A stretch of DNA of 64,000 nt. It comes from Orobanche coerulescens (taxonomy: Eukaryota > Streptophyta > Magnoliopsida > Lamiales > Orobanchaceae). Each line of letters starts with the position of its first letter. Position 1 is the stretch's first letter. Shown here piece by piece: positions 9,725 to 20,365 of the stretch. Both the position numbers and the translations under genes were made by a program. Where the stretch lies: NCBI GenBank assembly GCA_033398695.1, contig CM065801.1, forward strand, positions 6,014,001 through 6,078,000, in the 5' to 3' direction. The notes below the pieces were generated by a model, which saw only the letters and a list, made by a program, of their open reading frames with translations, made no database searches and had not been told where the DNA came from.

Positions 9725-10489
9725 ATGTTTCTCGGTCATGTGATCTCGGCCGAGGGTGTTCGTGTGGACCCACATAAGGTAGAGGCAGTGTTGGATTGGG
9801 CGCCGCCCAAGAACGTGAAAGAGGTCCGTAGTTTTCTGGGATTAGCCGGGTATTACCGTAGGTTCGTCGAGGGGTTCTCTAAACTTGCTCGACCTCTGAC
9901 TCAGTTGTTACAGAAGTCAGAGAAGTTTGTGTGGACCGATGAGAGGCAGAATAGTTTTGAGGAGTTGAAGAAGCGGTTGACGACCGCTCCTGTTTTGGCT
10001 TTACCAAGTGGTAACGATGGTTTCTCAGTATATAGTGATGCTTCGGGCCAAGGGCTCGAATGCGTACTTATGCAGCACGGGAGGACGATCGCTTATGCTT
10101 CCCGTCAGTTGAAACCATATGAATTGAATTACCCTACGCACGATCTTGAGTTGGCCGCAGTTGTGTTTGCGTTGAAAATCTGGCGTCATTACTTGTATGG
10201 CTCGTCGTGTCAGATTTTCACCGATCACAAGAGCCTGAAGTACATCTTCACGCAGAAGGAGCTTAATATGAGACAGAGGAGATGGTTGGAATTGATTAAG
10301 GATTACGATCTTGAGATCCCCTATCATCCGGGCAAGGCTAATGTGGTAGCAGATGCCTTGAGCCGGAAATCGGTATCGCTTCGAGCGCTTGAGTTGCTTA
10401 CGGCCCAGTCGGGACTTCAGCGAGAGTTTATGAGGTTGAGCATTGAGGTTGTACTGCCAGAGAGTTCCTGGCGATTCACGTACTCTTGA
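9725..10489 (+). pseudogene. pol: Chromovirus RT thumb/connection and RNase H
   Basis: It starts at the [15 protein letters not shown] thumb region and passes through the [12 protein letters not shown] motif. It then contains a Ty3-type RNase H with VYSDASGQG (Asp), the [13 protein letters not shown] block and [11 protein letters not shown] (Asp). It ends near [16 protein letters not shown], the usual RNase H to integrase boundary. This is the best preserved part of pol. In RNase H, G-L-E replaces the usual G-L-G. Confidence 0.85.
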
Positions 10490-11370
10490 GATTTCTTCAT
10501 CTCTCAGTCGAGGACATTAAATCGGGATACTGGAGGACCCGATGTTTATTCAAATTCGGGAAAGTGTAGAGAAGGGAAAGCCGGGATTTGTTATTCATGA
10601 GGACGGAGTGTTGAGATTCCGAGGTCGGTTGTGTGTTCCGAACGACTGAATTGAGACAGAGCATTATGCGAGAGGCTCATGCGTCACCATACTCATCCAT
10701 CCGGCTCGAGTAAGATGTATAAAGATCGAGGAAGAATTTACGGTGGAGCGATATGAATAAAGAGGTAGTTCGGTTTGTGGCTAAGTGTTTGACTTGTCGG
10801 CAAGTCAAGATTGAGCATCAGTGACTGGTTATTGAAACCACTTCTGCTCCGAATGGAAGTGGGAGGACATCTCTATGGATTTTGTCACGAGTTTACCGAG
10901 AACGAAGACTAGTATGAATATGGTGTGGGTGATTGTAGACCGATCGACTAAGTCGGCACATTTCTGGGCATCAAGGATACTTGGGGTCCGTAAAAGTTAA
11001 CTCGTATTTTATTGCACGTATAGTGAGGCTTCATGACGCCGAGACCATTATTTGACAGAGATGGCCGATTTGTATCGCATTTTTGGCGTGCGGTGCATAA
11101 GGCATTGGGGACTCGGCTACGTTTGAGCACTTCGTTCCATCCCCAGGGCCATGGCGGTCGAACGTACCATTGACGTTCGAGGATGCATTGCAGCGTGTGC
11201 GTTAGGATCCGGAGTAATGCGGGAGGATCATTTGGCCTTGATTGAGTTTACTTATAATAATAGCCGCACGCGTCGATTAAGATGGCACCATATGAGGCAC
11301 TTTATGGCCGGCGTTGCCGATCACCGATATGTTGGGATGAACCGTCCGATTTGGTTGGCAGGCGGACCTT
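10490..11370 (+). pseudogene. pol: Chromovirus integrase core, heavily decayed
   Basis: Only scattered pieces are readable: a zinc-binding remnant near 10680-10820 (CLTCRQVK-like), a possible core start near 10860-10930, and an SFHPQGHGG-like remnant near 11125-11160. Frames change every 50-150 bases, so the catalytic triad cannot be followed in one frame. Position between RNase H and the C-terminal domain supports the call. Confidence 0.6.
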
Positions 11371-11895
11371 GTGTTGGAGACGAGAGAGAAAGTTGAATTG
11401 ATTAGAAAGAGGATGTTGGTGCTCGAGTCGGCGAAATCTTATGCGGATGTTAGGCGTAGACCCTTGGAGTTTGAGGTGGGAGATCACGTTACGCTGAGAG
11501 TATCTCCGACGAAAGGAGTTTTCCGTTTTGGGAAGAAGGAAACTCGGCCCGAGATATATTGGACCCTTCGAGGTATTGGAGAGAGTCGGCGAGTTGGCAT
11601 ACCGTTTGGCTTTACCTCCGTCACCGAGTCATGTACATAGTGTATTTCACGTTTCCCGATTGAGGAAATGCGTTAGGACCCGTCCCACATTATTGACTTT
11701 GGGGACGTGGAGATCGAGAAGGATATTACGTTTGAGGAGAGGCCCGTCAAAATTTTGGAACGTCGTGACAAACAGTTAAGGCACAAAACCATTCCTTTGG
11801 TTAAGGTGCAATGGTCGAGGCACGGAGTAGAAGAAGCGACGTGGGAGCTAGAGGAGGATATGCGTTCGAGATACCCCGAGCTTTTTGATTCTTAA
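11371..11895 (+). pseudogene. pol: Integrase C-terminal domain and chromodomain
   Basis: Pieces in three frames read through the GPY/F-like region ([17 protein letters not shown]), [11 protein letters not shown] and then a chromodomain ([21 protein letters not shown] with the following EEATWELEEDM). The stop at 11893-11895 is 35 bases before the 3' LTR. Chromodomains at the integrase C-terminus target chromoviruses to marked chromatin and define this branch of Ty3/Gypsy. Confidence 0.85.
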
Positions 11896-11918
11896 GTTTC
11901 GGGACGAAACTTTATTTT

Positions 11919-11930
11919 AGAGGGGGAGAA
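11919..11930 (+). other. Polypurine tract of the chromovirus
   Basis: AGAGGGGGAGAA directly precedes the 3' LTR, the standard site for plus-strand priming. Just upstream, AAGTTTCGGGACGAAACTT at about 11894-11912 is a short inverted repeat. It also occurs reversed next to the LTR end at 48575-48595, so it is a conserved feature of this family. Confidence 0.8.
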
Positions 11931-13938
11931 TGTAATATCCGTAATTTTTCCCTTTTTAGCAGTTTCCATTTTTGGTGTATGTCTATTTTTATCGACTCGC
12001 TTGTAACCGTTTCGACATTTTGAATCTATTTTGTTCTTGGAGTTTTTCCATTTGGACGAGTTTTGATGATGTTTTCACGTAATTTCATTTTATGACATGT
12101 TTTGCCGCATGAACGTTCGATTCTTGTAAAACTCGTTCGTTTCCGTTGTTTCTTGGTTTGTACAAGTTCGTATGGTTGAGTTGGTCATGTGGAGACTTTC
12201 GGTTTGTAAATCCGACGTCGTTTCGTGATTTTCGGGCACTTGGGCCATTTTTGTAATTTCTAATAGTTTAGGAATCTTGTTTTCGTTGTCGCATTACGGA
12301 CCCTTCGGTGGTCGGAATTGTATTTCTCTTTCAGCGCTTAGCTCCGTCGTCTTGTATGCTTCGCGTTCATGTTCTGGATTACGGTCGTCGTGTGTATCGT
12401 GTATCGTACCCTCGGCAAGGCTTCTGGCGATATGACATCGGCCCGATCAAGCTTCTTGTGTAGGTAGCGCACGCTACCCTGTTGCCTTGCGTGCGCTACG
12501 AAGAACAGTTAGCGTCGCTAATCCTTATTGTTAGCGTACGCTAACGAATGGTGGCGATAGCATCGGTATCACGGCCCGTTAGCGCACGCTACATATGGAA
12601 GTTAGCGTGCGCTAACTTCACAAATATATAAGCCAGTAGCGATTTTGAGCGGCAGTTTCATTCTTTTCCCTTCGTTTCTTGACGTGCGACCTCGCAGACG
12701 AGTTCCACCGGATTCTTTTTGGAGTTCTATCCGATTCCATCACGGTAGAATCGAGCCACCATATCATAATCAACATAATCACCTTTCATCACCGAATTAA
12801 AGGTAATTCCTCAGAACCCTAATTTTGACGAATTTGGGGATTTCGGGATTTTAGGGTGTAGTTCGAATTGTTCATCTATATTACGATATTCTTCACCGAT
12901 TGTGATTATTGAATGATTCCAAATCCAGCTTCCTTGATTTTAATCCGCGAATTATCAATACGGGAGATTTTGCGTAAACCCTCACCGTATTGATTGAACG
13001 TATATTGTCGTTAATTGTAATCGGGGTTTTGGGAGTATTCCTTTCGATTATTAATGTCTGTTGGGACTGAGTTATGCTAATTCTTCGTTTAGGAACCGTC
13101 GTTTTCCATTCGGATCATCCGTAGTCATTTTCACTTCCGATTCTTCAAGAATGTCTCAAAGGCAAGTACTTTACATTTGTTTACATGTTCTAGTATTTGG
13201 ATTATGGTCAGTATCGTGGTTGTTGTGGATGGTTATGTGTATGTTCACCTAGGGACGGTCCGACGGGGCCTCTAGGGATACGTATTGCCGTGAGTGTGCG
13301 TATCTTGAAGCGTGGTTAGCCACCCGTGGATGTCCGACGGGACTCTGCGGGTACGGTGGCCGTGAGTCTCGTACCAACGGTTAACTTTGAATTGTGATTT
13401 GTTGGAGATAATGTGTTTTGTGATTGTAAATATTCCTAATATAAAATGTTTTCTAAAATGACTTTTTGGCGCATATATTCATCTGATTAGAATGTAGTTC
13501 AAATGGATTGTACTTGCACTAGCGATTGTCGCTAACCCCTTAAATGGGGAAATACTTTTGTATTTCGTATTGATCGTGGGGATAAACGAGCACTCGGGAC
13601 GTATGAGGATGATGGGCAAGCATGATATTGTCCAAGATTTGATTTTCGATGTTATGCATCGGTTACTATTGATGTCGATTTTGGAATTTATGTATTATAA
13701 AATTGGTTTAAGTACTCGAGTACTTCCTGTTTGAAATTGTTAATGTTGTGTTCCCGTTTTGGGAAATGGATTTGATGTCAGAATTTAATTGTCGGTTTGT
13801 AGTCTTTTATTTGAATTGTCATTTTATTAATGATAGCTTTTCATTGTCGAATGTCTTGTTGGTATGTTAGCCTGGTGGATTCCACAGTGTGGGGTCCACG
13901 GCGCTGTAATATGCCCTGAACGTCTTGGGGGTGTTACA
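11931..13938 (+). repeat. 3' LTR of the chromovirus
   Basis: Begins TGTAATATCC and ends GTGTTACA, and is collinear with 5057-7061. The copies share long identical runs (for example around 6100-6350 and 12980-13240) and differ by small indels, some of them in the centres of the U3 palindromes. Confidence 0.9.
12464..12632 (+). promoter_or_regulatory. U3 promoter: palindrome array plus TATA box (3' LTR)
   Basis: Palindromes lie at 12464-12477 (GTAGCGCACGCTAC), 12509-12521, 12530-12545, 12578-12592 and 12601-12616. TATATAAG is at 12625-12632. Compared with the 5' LTR the arms are unchanged, but centres differ: A versus CA at the first site, A versus TA at the third and G versus TG at the last. 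Confidence 0.6.
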
Positions 13939-14054
13939 CGAATAGCTTCAGCCGCCGTCTCCAGGTGGAAGACGGAAGAAGTTTCTCCCCGGACAATCGA
14001 TGTCCCGGCGGCAGAACTGGTTCCCGCTCCAAATGATGATGAGGTTCCGGCCAT
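13939..14054 (-). pseudogene. 5' end of the antisense ORF, separated by the chromovirus
   Basis: A minus-strand ATG at 14052-14054 opens a Ser/Thr/Gly-rich leader (MAGTSSSFGAGTSSAAGTS). It runs to the insertion junction at 13939 and continues in the same frame from 5056 downwards with an Ala/Glu-rich segment before a stop near 4963. The five bases CGAAT are present at both sides of the junction (5052-5056 and 13939-13943). This is direct evidence that the coding frame predates the insertion. Confidence 0.65.
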
Positions 14055-14566
14055 TCTCAGAAACAGAAAAGGAGAAAAGGATTTTTCTTACCCTAAAGTG
14101 AAATCGAACGACGATCGGCACTAAGATCTTCAGAAAATTCGGCAGCAAGTCCTTCCTCCAAAGAGTACGCGTGAGTAAAACTGCAGCACCGCGCCCCTTT
14201 TATAGGAGAAGGCAGGGACCCGTTTGCAATATGGGAAAACCTCAGGGGTCGGATCTCAAACGACGGCATTAATTGACCCCCTCGAGACCCGTGTACGCGT
14301 CTTTTCAAGGACGCATCAGCCGAGGAGTCATTAATGACCGTTGGCATCCTCCAATAGAAGCCCGACGCGTGCGCGGAGACTTTTCCACGCCCATTCTTTT
14401 TTCCCGCGCAGACCAGCGGCCAACCAGGTCGTCCGAACCCAGAGTATATCAGCTCAAAGACGATCGCCAGTTCAGTTAAACGCAAAGTCGCTCGTCAAAG
14501 TTCAGCGATCGCCAAGAGAGCCACCTCACCCCACGTTTCCAACGTATGAGCGAGCTGGGGGGCAAT
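14055..14566. other. Non-coding region before the 3' LTR
   Basis: Short open frames occur on both strands but none resembles a known domain. The stretch would serve as promoter and 5' leader for the antisense ORF that starts at 14054. A minus-strand TATA-like AAAAGGGGCGC context near 14195-14205 (TTTTATAGG on the plus strand) is a weak candidate. Confidence 0.35.
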
Positions 14567-15771
14567 TGTTGTGTCACGATTTATTCATCCCGACAGGCGA
14601 TCGACTATAAGGCCGAGCGACCAAGTCAACTCCAGTCAAACTATGGCCAGCTCGCCAAGTCGAAGATATCAAACCACCATCAGGTACCTAGCGATCGACT
14701 CCCAAGGCGATCGCCCTTTGCGTGGCGATCTACTTTAGTGACCGGCTAAGGGCAATCGACCTACGTCCGGCGAGACGATCGCCGTCAAAGTCATCAAGGA
14801 CTGGATCTCGAAAAGCACCCACGTGCAGATCCACCAAAGGCGCCGACAAGATCTTCGCTAGCGATAAGATCTTTTCTTGTGACAAGACCTTTGACCACAG
14901 CCTGTCACCTACCTCACCTACCAGCATGCGCGCCGAAATTTGTCAGTGGGACCACCCGTGACAGCGACTCAGGACGCGTGTAAGCTCCCCATTGGACCGC
15001 ATAGTTGACTGCCAGCAACTCCTGCAGACTTTGAGGGGACAGGCCCATGTGCTAAAAGACGATCGCCCGATTATTATATTGCAGAAAAGGAGATCGCCCG
15101 GCGTATCCAAGCCCTATAAATAGAGAACCTCCTCCTACTGGAAAAAGGTTCGAAATTCATTCGACCAACGGTTCCGAATTCATTCTGACTTACGCTCAGA
15201 ACTCATTCTCTCACATTCCGATACATTCACGGAAATACTGAAGAACATACATATCATCAAGCTCCCGGCTATCTCACCGGAATCCATCTCAGGACTTCTC
15301 TCTCTAAATCTCTCGTCCAGAAGACGATCGGCAGAAGTAGCAAGTCTCCACTAGACAGATTCCAAGGGATTCATAAGCCCAGGAGCCCAAGCATCCAGCT
15401 AAACACTCGCCGTGAGAGACGGTCGATCTCTCACCGCCGCGACTGTTCATCTCCTTTGTTACAAGAACTCACAGAGCATCAAATCTGGTTTTTCCGGCAA
15501 TCTACACGCTCACTAGCTAAGATAACAAGAATCTTTACACTCATTGTAATTGTATTCTTACATTAGTACTTGTATCCCCGAATATTGGTATTAATAATAT
15601 CTCGCGAGAGCATTCAAGCCCGGGACTAACAACCCCGGCAAATCTTGTGTTATTTATCTTTCTCACGGAAGTGCTCTTGCATTTGTTTGCTATCCCATCT
15701 ATTCCAGCAATATCTATCTCCGGATAATATTTTGGGTAGCAACACCGGTATATTCACGTTGCACGTAGTTT
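14567..15771 (+). repeat. 3' LTR of the Tat element (right edge approximate)
   Basis: It starts TGTTGTGTCACG immediately after a G-rich polypurine tract. It carries repeated GGCGATCG-type motifs in its first half, a TATA box at 15115-15122, and an AT-rich R/U5 afterwards. I place the end near GTTGCA (about 15771), but the partner LTR is not in the window, so the end is an estimate. Confidence 0.5.
15115..15122 (+). promoter_or_regulatory. TATA box in the Tat 3' LTR
   Basis: TATAAATA preceded by GCCC and followed by GAGAACC, a textbook plant core promoter context. Upstream, CGATCGCC motifs recur at about 14700, 14778, 15060 and 15092. Confidence 0.6.
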
Positions 15772-15884
15772 ATATTCACGTAAAACGGTAACCTTGAAAT
15801 AAGAGTGTGTAGGAAAAAAACTGGAGAAATAAGGTGGAATATGATTGCTGATTTTCAATACAAATATGTGTACATATTATTATT

Positions 15885-16954
15885 GGGAAAAGGGTCAAAA
15901 ACACCCTCAATATTTACACTAAGGAACAACTAATCCCCTAATGTATTTTTAGGCACACTTAGACCCTTAATGTTTGTAACTTTTAACGTTCATGCCCTCC
16001 TTACTATTACCACTACAAAAGTTTATTTCTATTAATTTTGTTTTATTTTTTAAAAAAAACATCTAATTAAATCTCTCTTTAGTTATTTTAAAATAAAATA
16101 TGATCAAGTCAAAAAAAAATAGTACCTAAAATTTTGAGTCAAAAAAATAGAATATGCTCTATGAGGATTATATCTAATAAGTTTATAATTTTAATTAAAA
16201 ATTAATAAACCTTAATTAGAATTAATAAACTTTGATTTGATATGGTTCTAGTCATCTTCCCTTAGAAAAAAAATATTTGCATCCAATGATTTATACTCTG
16301 TATGATATATATATATGAATGTACCCTATTTTTGTTCCTGAATATAGATGGGATATTGTTCTTTAATTAACTTGACTTTTAATTTTTTTGGGCCATTTCG
16401 TACATCAATCTTGTCGTCTCATGTGATATGAAGATGGTCAAAAAATCAACTGATTAAATTAATCTTTAATTATTTTATGAAAATTTTTATAAATTTATAT
16501 GCTGCTGTACTGAATTAACCGAAATTGATAACCTCATTTTTTTCACTCTTGTATTTTCTTTTCTTTTTCATTTTAATTTTCCTTTTCTTTCCGTTTATCA
16601 TTTTTGTTGTTATTTTGATGCATATTTTCAATTTTCTTTTTTTCTTTTTAAGTTTTTTGATTTCTTCTATTTTTCTGATGCAATATTAAATGATTTTTAA
16701 CATATTTTCCATTTTTTGATATATATATATATATATAGATTCAGATAATTGGATTAAAAAAATTATAAGTTAGTTCTCATTGTTTTTTTTGGTACAAGGT
16801 TCTCATTGCTTTATATAATTTGGAGTGGTAATAGTAAGGAGGGGCATGAATGTTAAAAGTTGTCAACTTTAAGGGCTTAATTGTACTTAAAAATATATTA
16901 GGGGTTTAGTTGTTCCTTAGTGTAAACATTAAGGGTGTTTCTGACCCTTTTCCC
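15885..16954. mobile_element. Non-autonomous TIR transposon (Mutator-like), 1,070 bp
   Basis: The ends are inverted repeats of about 137 bp: GGGAAAAGGGTCAAAAACAC on the left pairs with GTGTTTCTGACCCTTTTCCC on the right, and the match continues to the conserved TTACTATTACCACT block at each inner edge. The flanks share TATTATTATT on both sides, consistent with a 9-10 bp target duplication. The interior is AT-rich with no coding capacity. Long TIRs, a 9-10 bp duplication and a GGG start suit a Mutator-like element. Because the flank is itself a simple repeat, the duplication length is uncertain. Confidence 0.8.
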
Positions 16955-17622
16955 TATTATTATTTGATTATAGGGTGGTTGAGAGAAGCTAATTTTAATA
17001 TTGAAAGCTTCTAAAGTACGTGACAATTGGTGGAAGTGGTTATGTTATTGTCCGATTCTAGGTTGCTAAAGTCAAGTCACTTTTTAGCCATATTTATCAT
17101 GTCCCGATCAAAGAGCCTATATTACAACCAAATAAAAAAACAATTTATCCACAAAGTTGCATACACACTGAGTGGCAAAGAAATTAGACAATTTGTAAAC
17201 CTATGGTAGTTTTCACCTCATTGAATGAATTTGAGCGCAAACACATCCCATATACACTTGAGAGTGCTGATACATTTATCCAGTGAGTTTATGTAGTCTT
17301 AGTTGATTTTTGGCTCACATATGTTGATTGTATAGGATAATCAAATGATTTGCAAGCTTATAACAAACTTTGGGTTTGATCTTTATTGATGACTTGCAAG
17401 ATGCCTTTTCTCGTGAAAAAATCATAGATTCTTAGCGATATCAAGTTAGTAGTGAAGGTGGAATTTTAGGATTGCTCAAGATTCTTGCCATGAATTGCTC
17501 TTGTTCTTCTTTATTGTTAGGCCTCAGATAACTACTAATTTTGAGACCCTTTAAGTCGTGTTTATTTTTTTTGTTTCTCCTTTTCATTGTTCGAGGACGA
17601 ACAACTGGTTAAGCTTGGGGTT
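16955..17622 (+). other. 3' internal remnant of an old Athila-like element
   Basis: No coding frame is readable. The end, GTTCGAGGACGAACAACTGG followed by TTAAGCTTGGGG (about 17588-17620), resembles the purine-rich tail that precedes Athila 3' LTRs. The DNA before it has no recognisable domain. Confidence 0.45.
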
Positions 17623-19107
17623 TGATAAACACAATTTTCACACGTTAATTGGGGTCATCTTATTATATATTTAGAAACAATTCGTGTGTAAATTCGACAT
17701 TTTGTGTATGAATTCGTTATTTTATGAGATGTTACGTGTTTCGTTCTAGTTGTGCTTGAAAGAGGTGAAAGTATGTCAAATATGGAGTTGGAATGCATCC
17801 ATAGCTCGAATGGGTAAAAAAATGGGAAAACGGGCTCCGAACATATGACACGATCATATCGGATGTCGCTTACACGCAATACGGGCCATGTCGGATGGTC
17901 AAAACTGAATGTTTCTACGAGAAGGGCCATCTCGAATGTCATTTACCCGCGGCACGACCGTGTCGCTTGTTGGGACAATTTCCTATTGCGCACAATTTTT
18001 GTTTTTTGGTCATAACTCTCTCACACGAAATCGGATATGAATGATTAAAGTGGTCACATAAAGATAAGAGAAAGATCTACAACTTTATGTGATGGTCCAA
18101 AGTAATTTTTTTTATATCGGGCCACATAAGGCGTGAAAGTGTTAAGCAAATTTTTGGATAAAAATTTTGGGCGAAAATTTCTTTCCTATTTTGAATTGTC
18201 TTGTCCAACAAGTTAAGTTAGGGTTGAACCCCCCTGGATAAGGGATATAAGGGAGCACGAAATTTGAAGGGACATATTACCTTTCATCATCAAGAGACTT
18301 AAAAGAACAATAAGTTTATCTTATCTAATTTTTTGTCTTTTAGTTGAAAAACATGTTCAAGTTATCTTATTTTAAGTTTGTAGCCATGTTTCTCGGCTAA
18401 AATCCCGTAGATTCTAAGGTTTGTTAGTACTTTAATTATTTTTCATTGATTGAATTTGACATATTTATTCATCCTCTTTACTTTTCTTACATTTGTTGTT
18501 TTTTATTCATGTATGAATACAAAACCCATTTTTATGCATCCTTTTTTATTAACTTGAGATCCAAAGGAAGATAGTTGATCATAGATGAGTCAAATCCAGA
18601 CACAAACGGAAACTAGCTTCAAAAAGTAGAGGAAGTTTATGAGGAAGTATAATCCTAATTTTTTATTAGGATTGATTTTCATTACTTAGATTTAAAAGAT
18701 TGAGTTTAGGAATTTAATTAATGTTTTAACTTGTTCCAAAAGAAAGATTTAAATACTTTTGTGATTTTCTTACAAGTATTGAGATTAAATAGAGTTTAAG
18801 TATACAATTGGAGAGTCATGAATATTAGTTGAAGAAAAGCATGTCCTAGAATCTATCTTGTCTACTTGAGTTTTTCTATCATCATCTTTGTTTTTATTTG
18901 CAATTATTTTCTTTGTTTTTATTTTTACTTCTATTAACATAATTCAACTCAATCCAATTACCGCTGTTTAGACAAAGTTTAAAATATCAGGACTGTAATA
19001 GTCACAAAACGTTGAAATATAAATCCTCGGGGAATACGATCTGGATCGCCACGATACTATAGCTACATCGTGCATTTGCGGTTTAGCGAAAAATAATTTA
19101 GCTAACA
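17623..19107 (+). repeat. 3' LTR of an old Athila-like element
   Basis: Starts TGATAAACACAATTTTCACA after a purine-rich tract and ends near GCTAACA. Near the end it holds ATCCTCGGGGAATACGATCT and CATCGTGCATTTGCGG, the type of block seen near the end of Athila LTRs. GC-rich half-palindromes (for example CACGACCGTGTCG, about 17954) precede a TATA-like GGATATAAGGG near 18243. There are no coding frames, and no 5' partner is seen in the window. Confidence 0.5.
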
Positions 19108-19120
19108 TTAAACAACCGAT

Positions 19121-19276
19121 TATACTACAGATCATACATTTTTAGTCTCTCTATTATTGCACCGTTTACCAAATCAGTCATCCAATCATTTTTAGGAAGG
19201 GCGAAAGTTGGATCGAGGACTGTTTTGATAAACGACACAATAGTAGAGAGACTAAAAGTATATAATTTATAGTACA
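19121..19276. repeat. Fold-back (palindromic) element, ~155 bp
   Basis: The left arm includes TTTTAGTCTCTCTATTATTG and the right arm CAATAGTAGAGAGACTAAAA. The arms continue outward with weaker matches (TACTACAGATC / TTATAGTA) and enclose about 60 bp. This looks like a small fold-back MITE. No clear target duplication is visible. Confidence 0.6.
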
Positions 19277-19464
19277 TGAATCTTTTTGACAACTTTTCAA
19301 ACTACATGAGCCAAAAATATCGTCTTCCCTTTCAAGATAATACTATTAAATTAAGAGAAAAGTTCTACAATAATGGATTCATAATGAAAATCTTTTTACA
19401 TATATTTAATGGTGAATACTGTGGTACTATACGAGTAACTTAAAAATTTTCAAAAATTAATATG
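19277..19464. other. Short AT-rich spacer
   Basis: Nothing recognisable except the Copia target site ATATG at 19460-19464, duplicated at 26837-26841. Confidence 0.5.
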
Positions 19465-19696
19465 TGTTCCGGGAAATCCTTCCCGTATTGATGTCTTACC
19501 TAATACTAGTTGTAGGGGGATAAGAGTTAGGGAAGGTTCTAGACTCTTCCACAAGTAGTAGGATCCTGTTAGATGTCTTACCTTAACTAGTAATCCTATG
19601 TATGGAAGGACTCTCTTTGTAATGCCTATATAAAGGCACCTCTATTCATTGTTATCAATACAATTGATTTACTGTCTTTTACTTTCTCCTCAAACA
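19465..19696 (+). repeat. 5' LTR of the Copia element
   Basis: 232 bp, TGTTCC to CAAACA. It contains AATGCCTATATAAAGGCACC (TATATAAAGG near 19627-19636), a TATA box that gives a short R/U5 of about 60 bp. The same box is kept in the 3' copy. Confidence 0.9.
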
Positions 19697-19709
19697 CGTT
19701 ATCAGCACG
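19697..19709 (+). other. Primer-binding-like site
   Basis: CGTTATCAGCACG follows the LTR directly. It is not the usual initiator-Met TGGTATCAGAGC, but similar TTATCAGCACG sequences follow the 5' LTR in a group of plant Copia elements. Which tRNA primes it cannot be read from the window. Confidence 0.5.
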
Positions 19710-19739
19710 TAGTTCGAACGAAAAAAAAGAAGAAAAAAT

Positions 19740-20365
19740 CGCCAAAAGCCACGATCGCCCTAATCGCCCACGCCCGACCCACTGCCACAAGCATCGCGCT
19801 GAGCACCGCCGCCGCTGGGCGCCATACTGCCACGCACTGGGCCGCCAGCGCACTGCGGCCGCCGCCAGCCGCGCCGCCGCTGCCAGCCGCGCCTAACGCG
19901 TCACAACTGCTGCCACTTGCCGCCACTGCCGCTAACCGCCACTGCTACTGCCGCCGCCAACCGCCACTGCCGCCAAGCCGCCGCTAACCGCCACTGCCAG
20001 CCGCCACTGCTGCCGCCAACCGCCCAGCCGCGCCCGTAGCCGCCAACACAGCCCGCGCCAGAGCCGCCAGCTGCCGCCACCGCGCCAAGACCGCCACTGC
20101 CGCGCCACCGCCGCGATCCAGCCCAGCCGAACATCACCACGGGACCGCCACCGATCGCCGCAACCGCCGCCGGCTGGCCACGACCACCGCCGGCCACTCT
20201 CCAACCAAGTCCGACCGGTTGCTCAATCTCGGACCAAAATCCGAACATCAACTTATCTTCTAAGCCGCTAAAATTGCGCCTCCGGTTTCACGTCGTCGCA
20301 TCGAGTACCAACCGTAGATCGAAGCACACCACAAATTCAAAGACGTGCCTAATTTTATAATCGAG
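19740..20365 (+). other. GC-rich untranslated leader of the Copia element
   Basis: An island of CCGCCACTGCCGC-like repeats (about 19790-20200) stands out from AT-rich neighbours. Long open frames on both strands here are low-complexity Ala/Pro or Gly/Trp strings and are not credible proteins. A donor-like GAG|GTAATT closes it at 20365/20366. It may be a structured leader or an expanded triplet tract. Confidence 0.5.

Larger units (their letters stand above)
5057..13938 (+). mobile_element. Full-length Tekay/Del-type chromovirus, nested in the Tat element
   Basis: The element is 8,882 bp, with LTRs of 2,005 and 2,008 bp that begin TGTAATATCC and end GGGGGTGTTACA. The target duplication CGAAT flanks it exactly. 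A primer-binding site for initiator Met tRNA follows the 5' LTR, and a purine tract AGGGGGAGAA precedes the 3' LTR. Order inside is gag, protease, RT, RNase H, integrase and chromodomain, as in Ty3/Gypsy chromoviruses. The long LTRs and the C-terminal chromodomain suit the Tekay (Del) lineage. All coding frames carry several frameshifts and stops, so the copy is dead, yet the LTRs are still very alike. Confidence 0.9.
13939..15771 (+). mobile_element. Tat-lineage element, right part with 3' LTR
   Basis: This continues the element at 1-5056 after the nested chromovirus. It contains the start of the antisense ORF (to 14054), about 500 bp of non-coding DNA, a purine tract (GAGCTGGGGGGCAA, near 14552-14565) and an LTR-like region with a TATA box. 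The right boundary is uncertain because the 5' LTR lies outside the window. Confidence 0.65.

Noticed and set aside
19649..20251. Overlapping open frames on both strands in the GC-rich Copia leader
   Set aside because: They are Ala/Pro and Gly/Trp strings produced by a simple CCGCCACTG repeat. No start context, no domain, and both strands are open at once.
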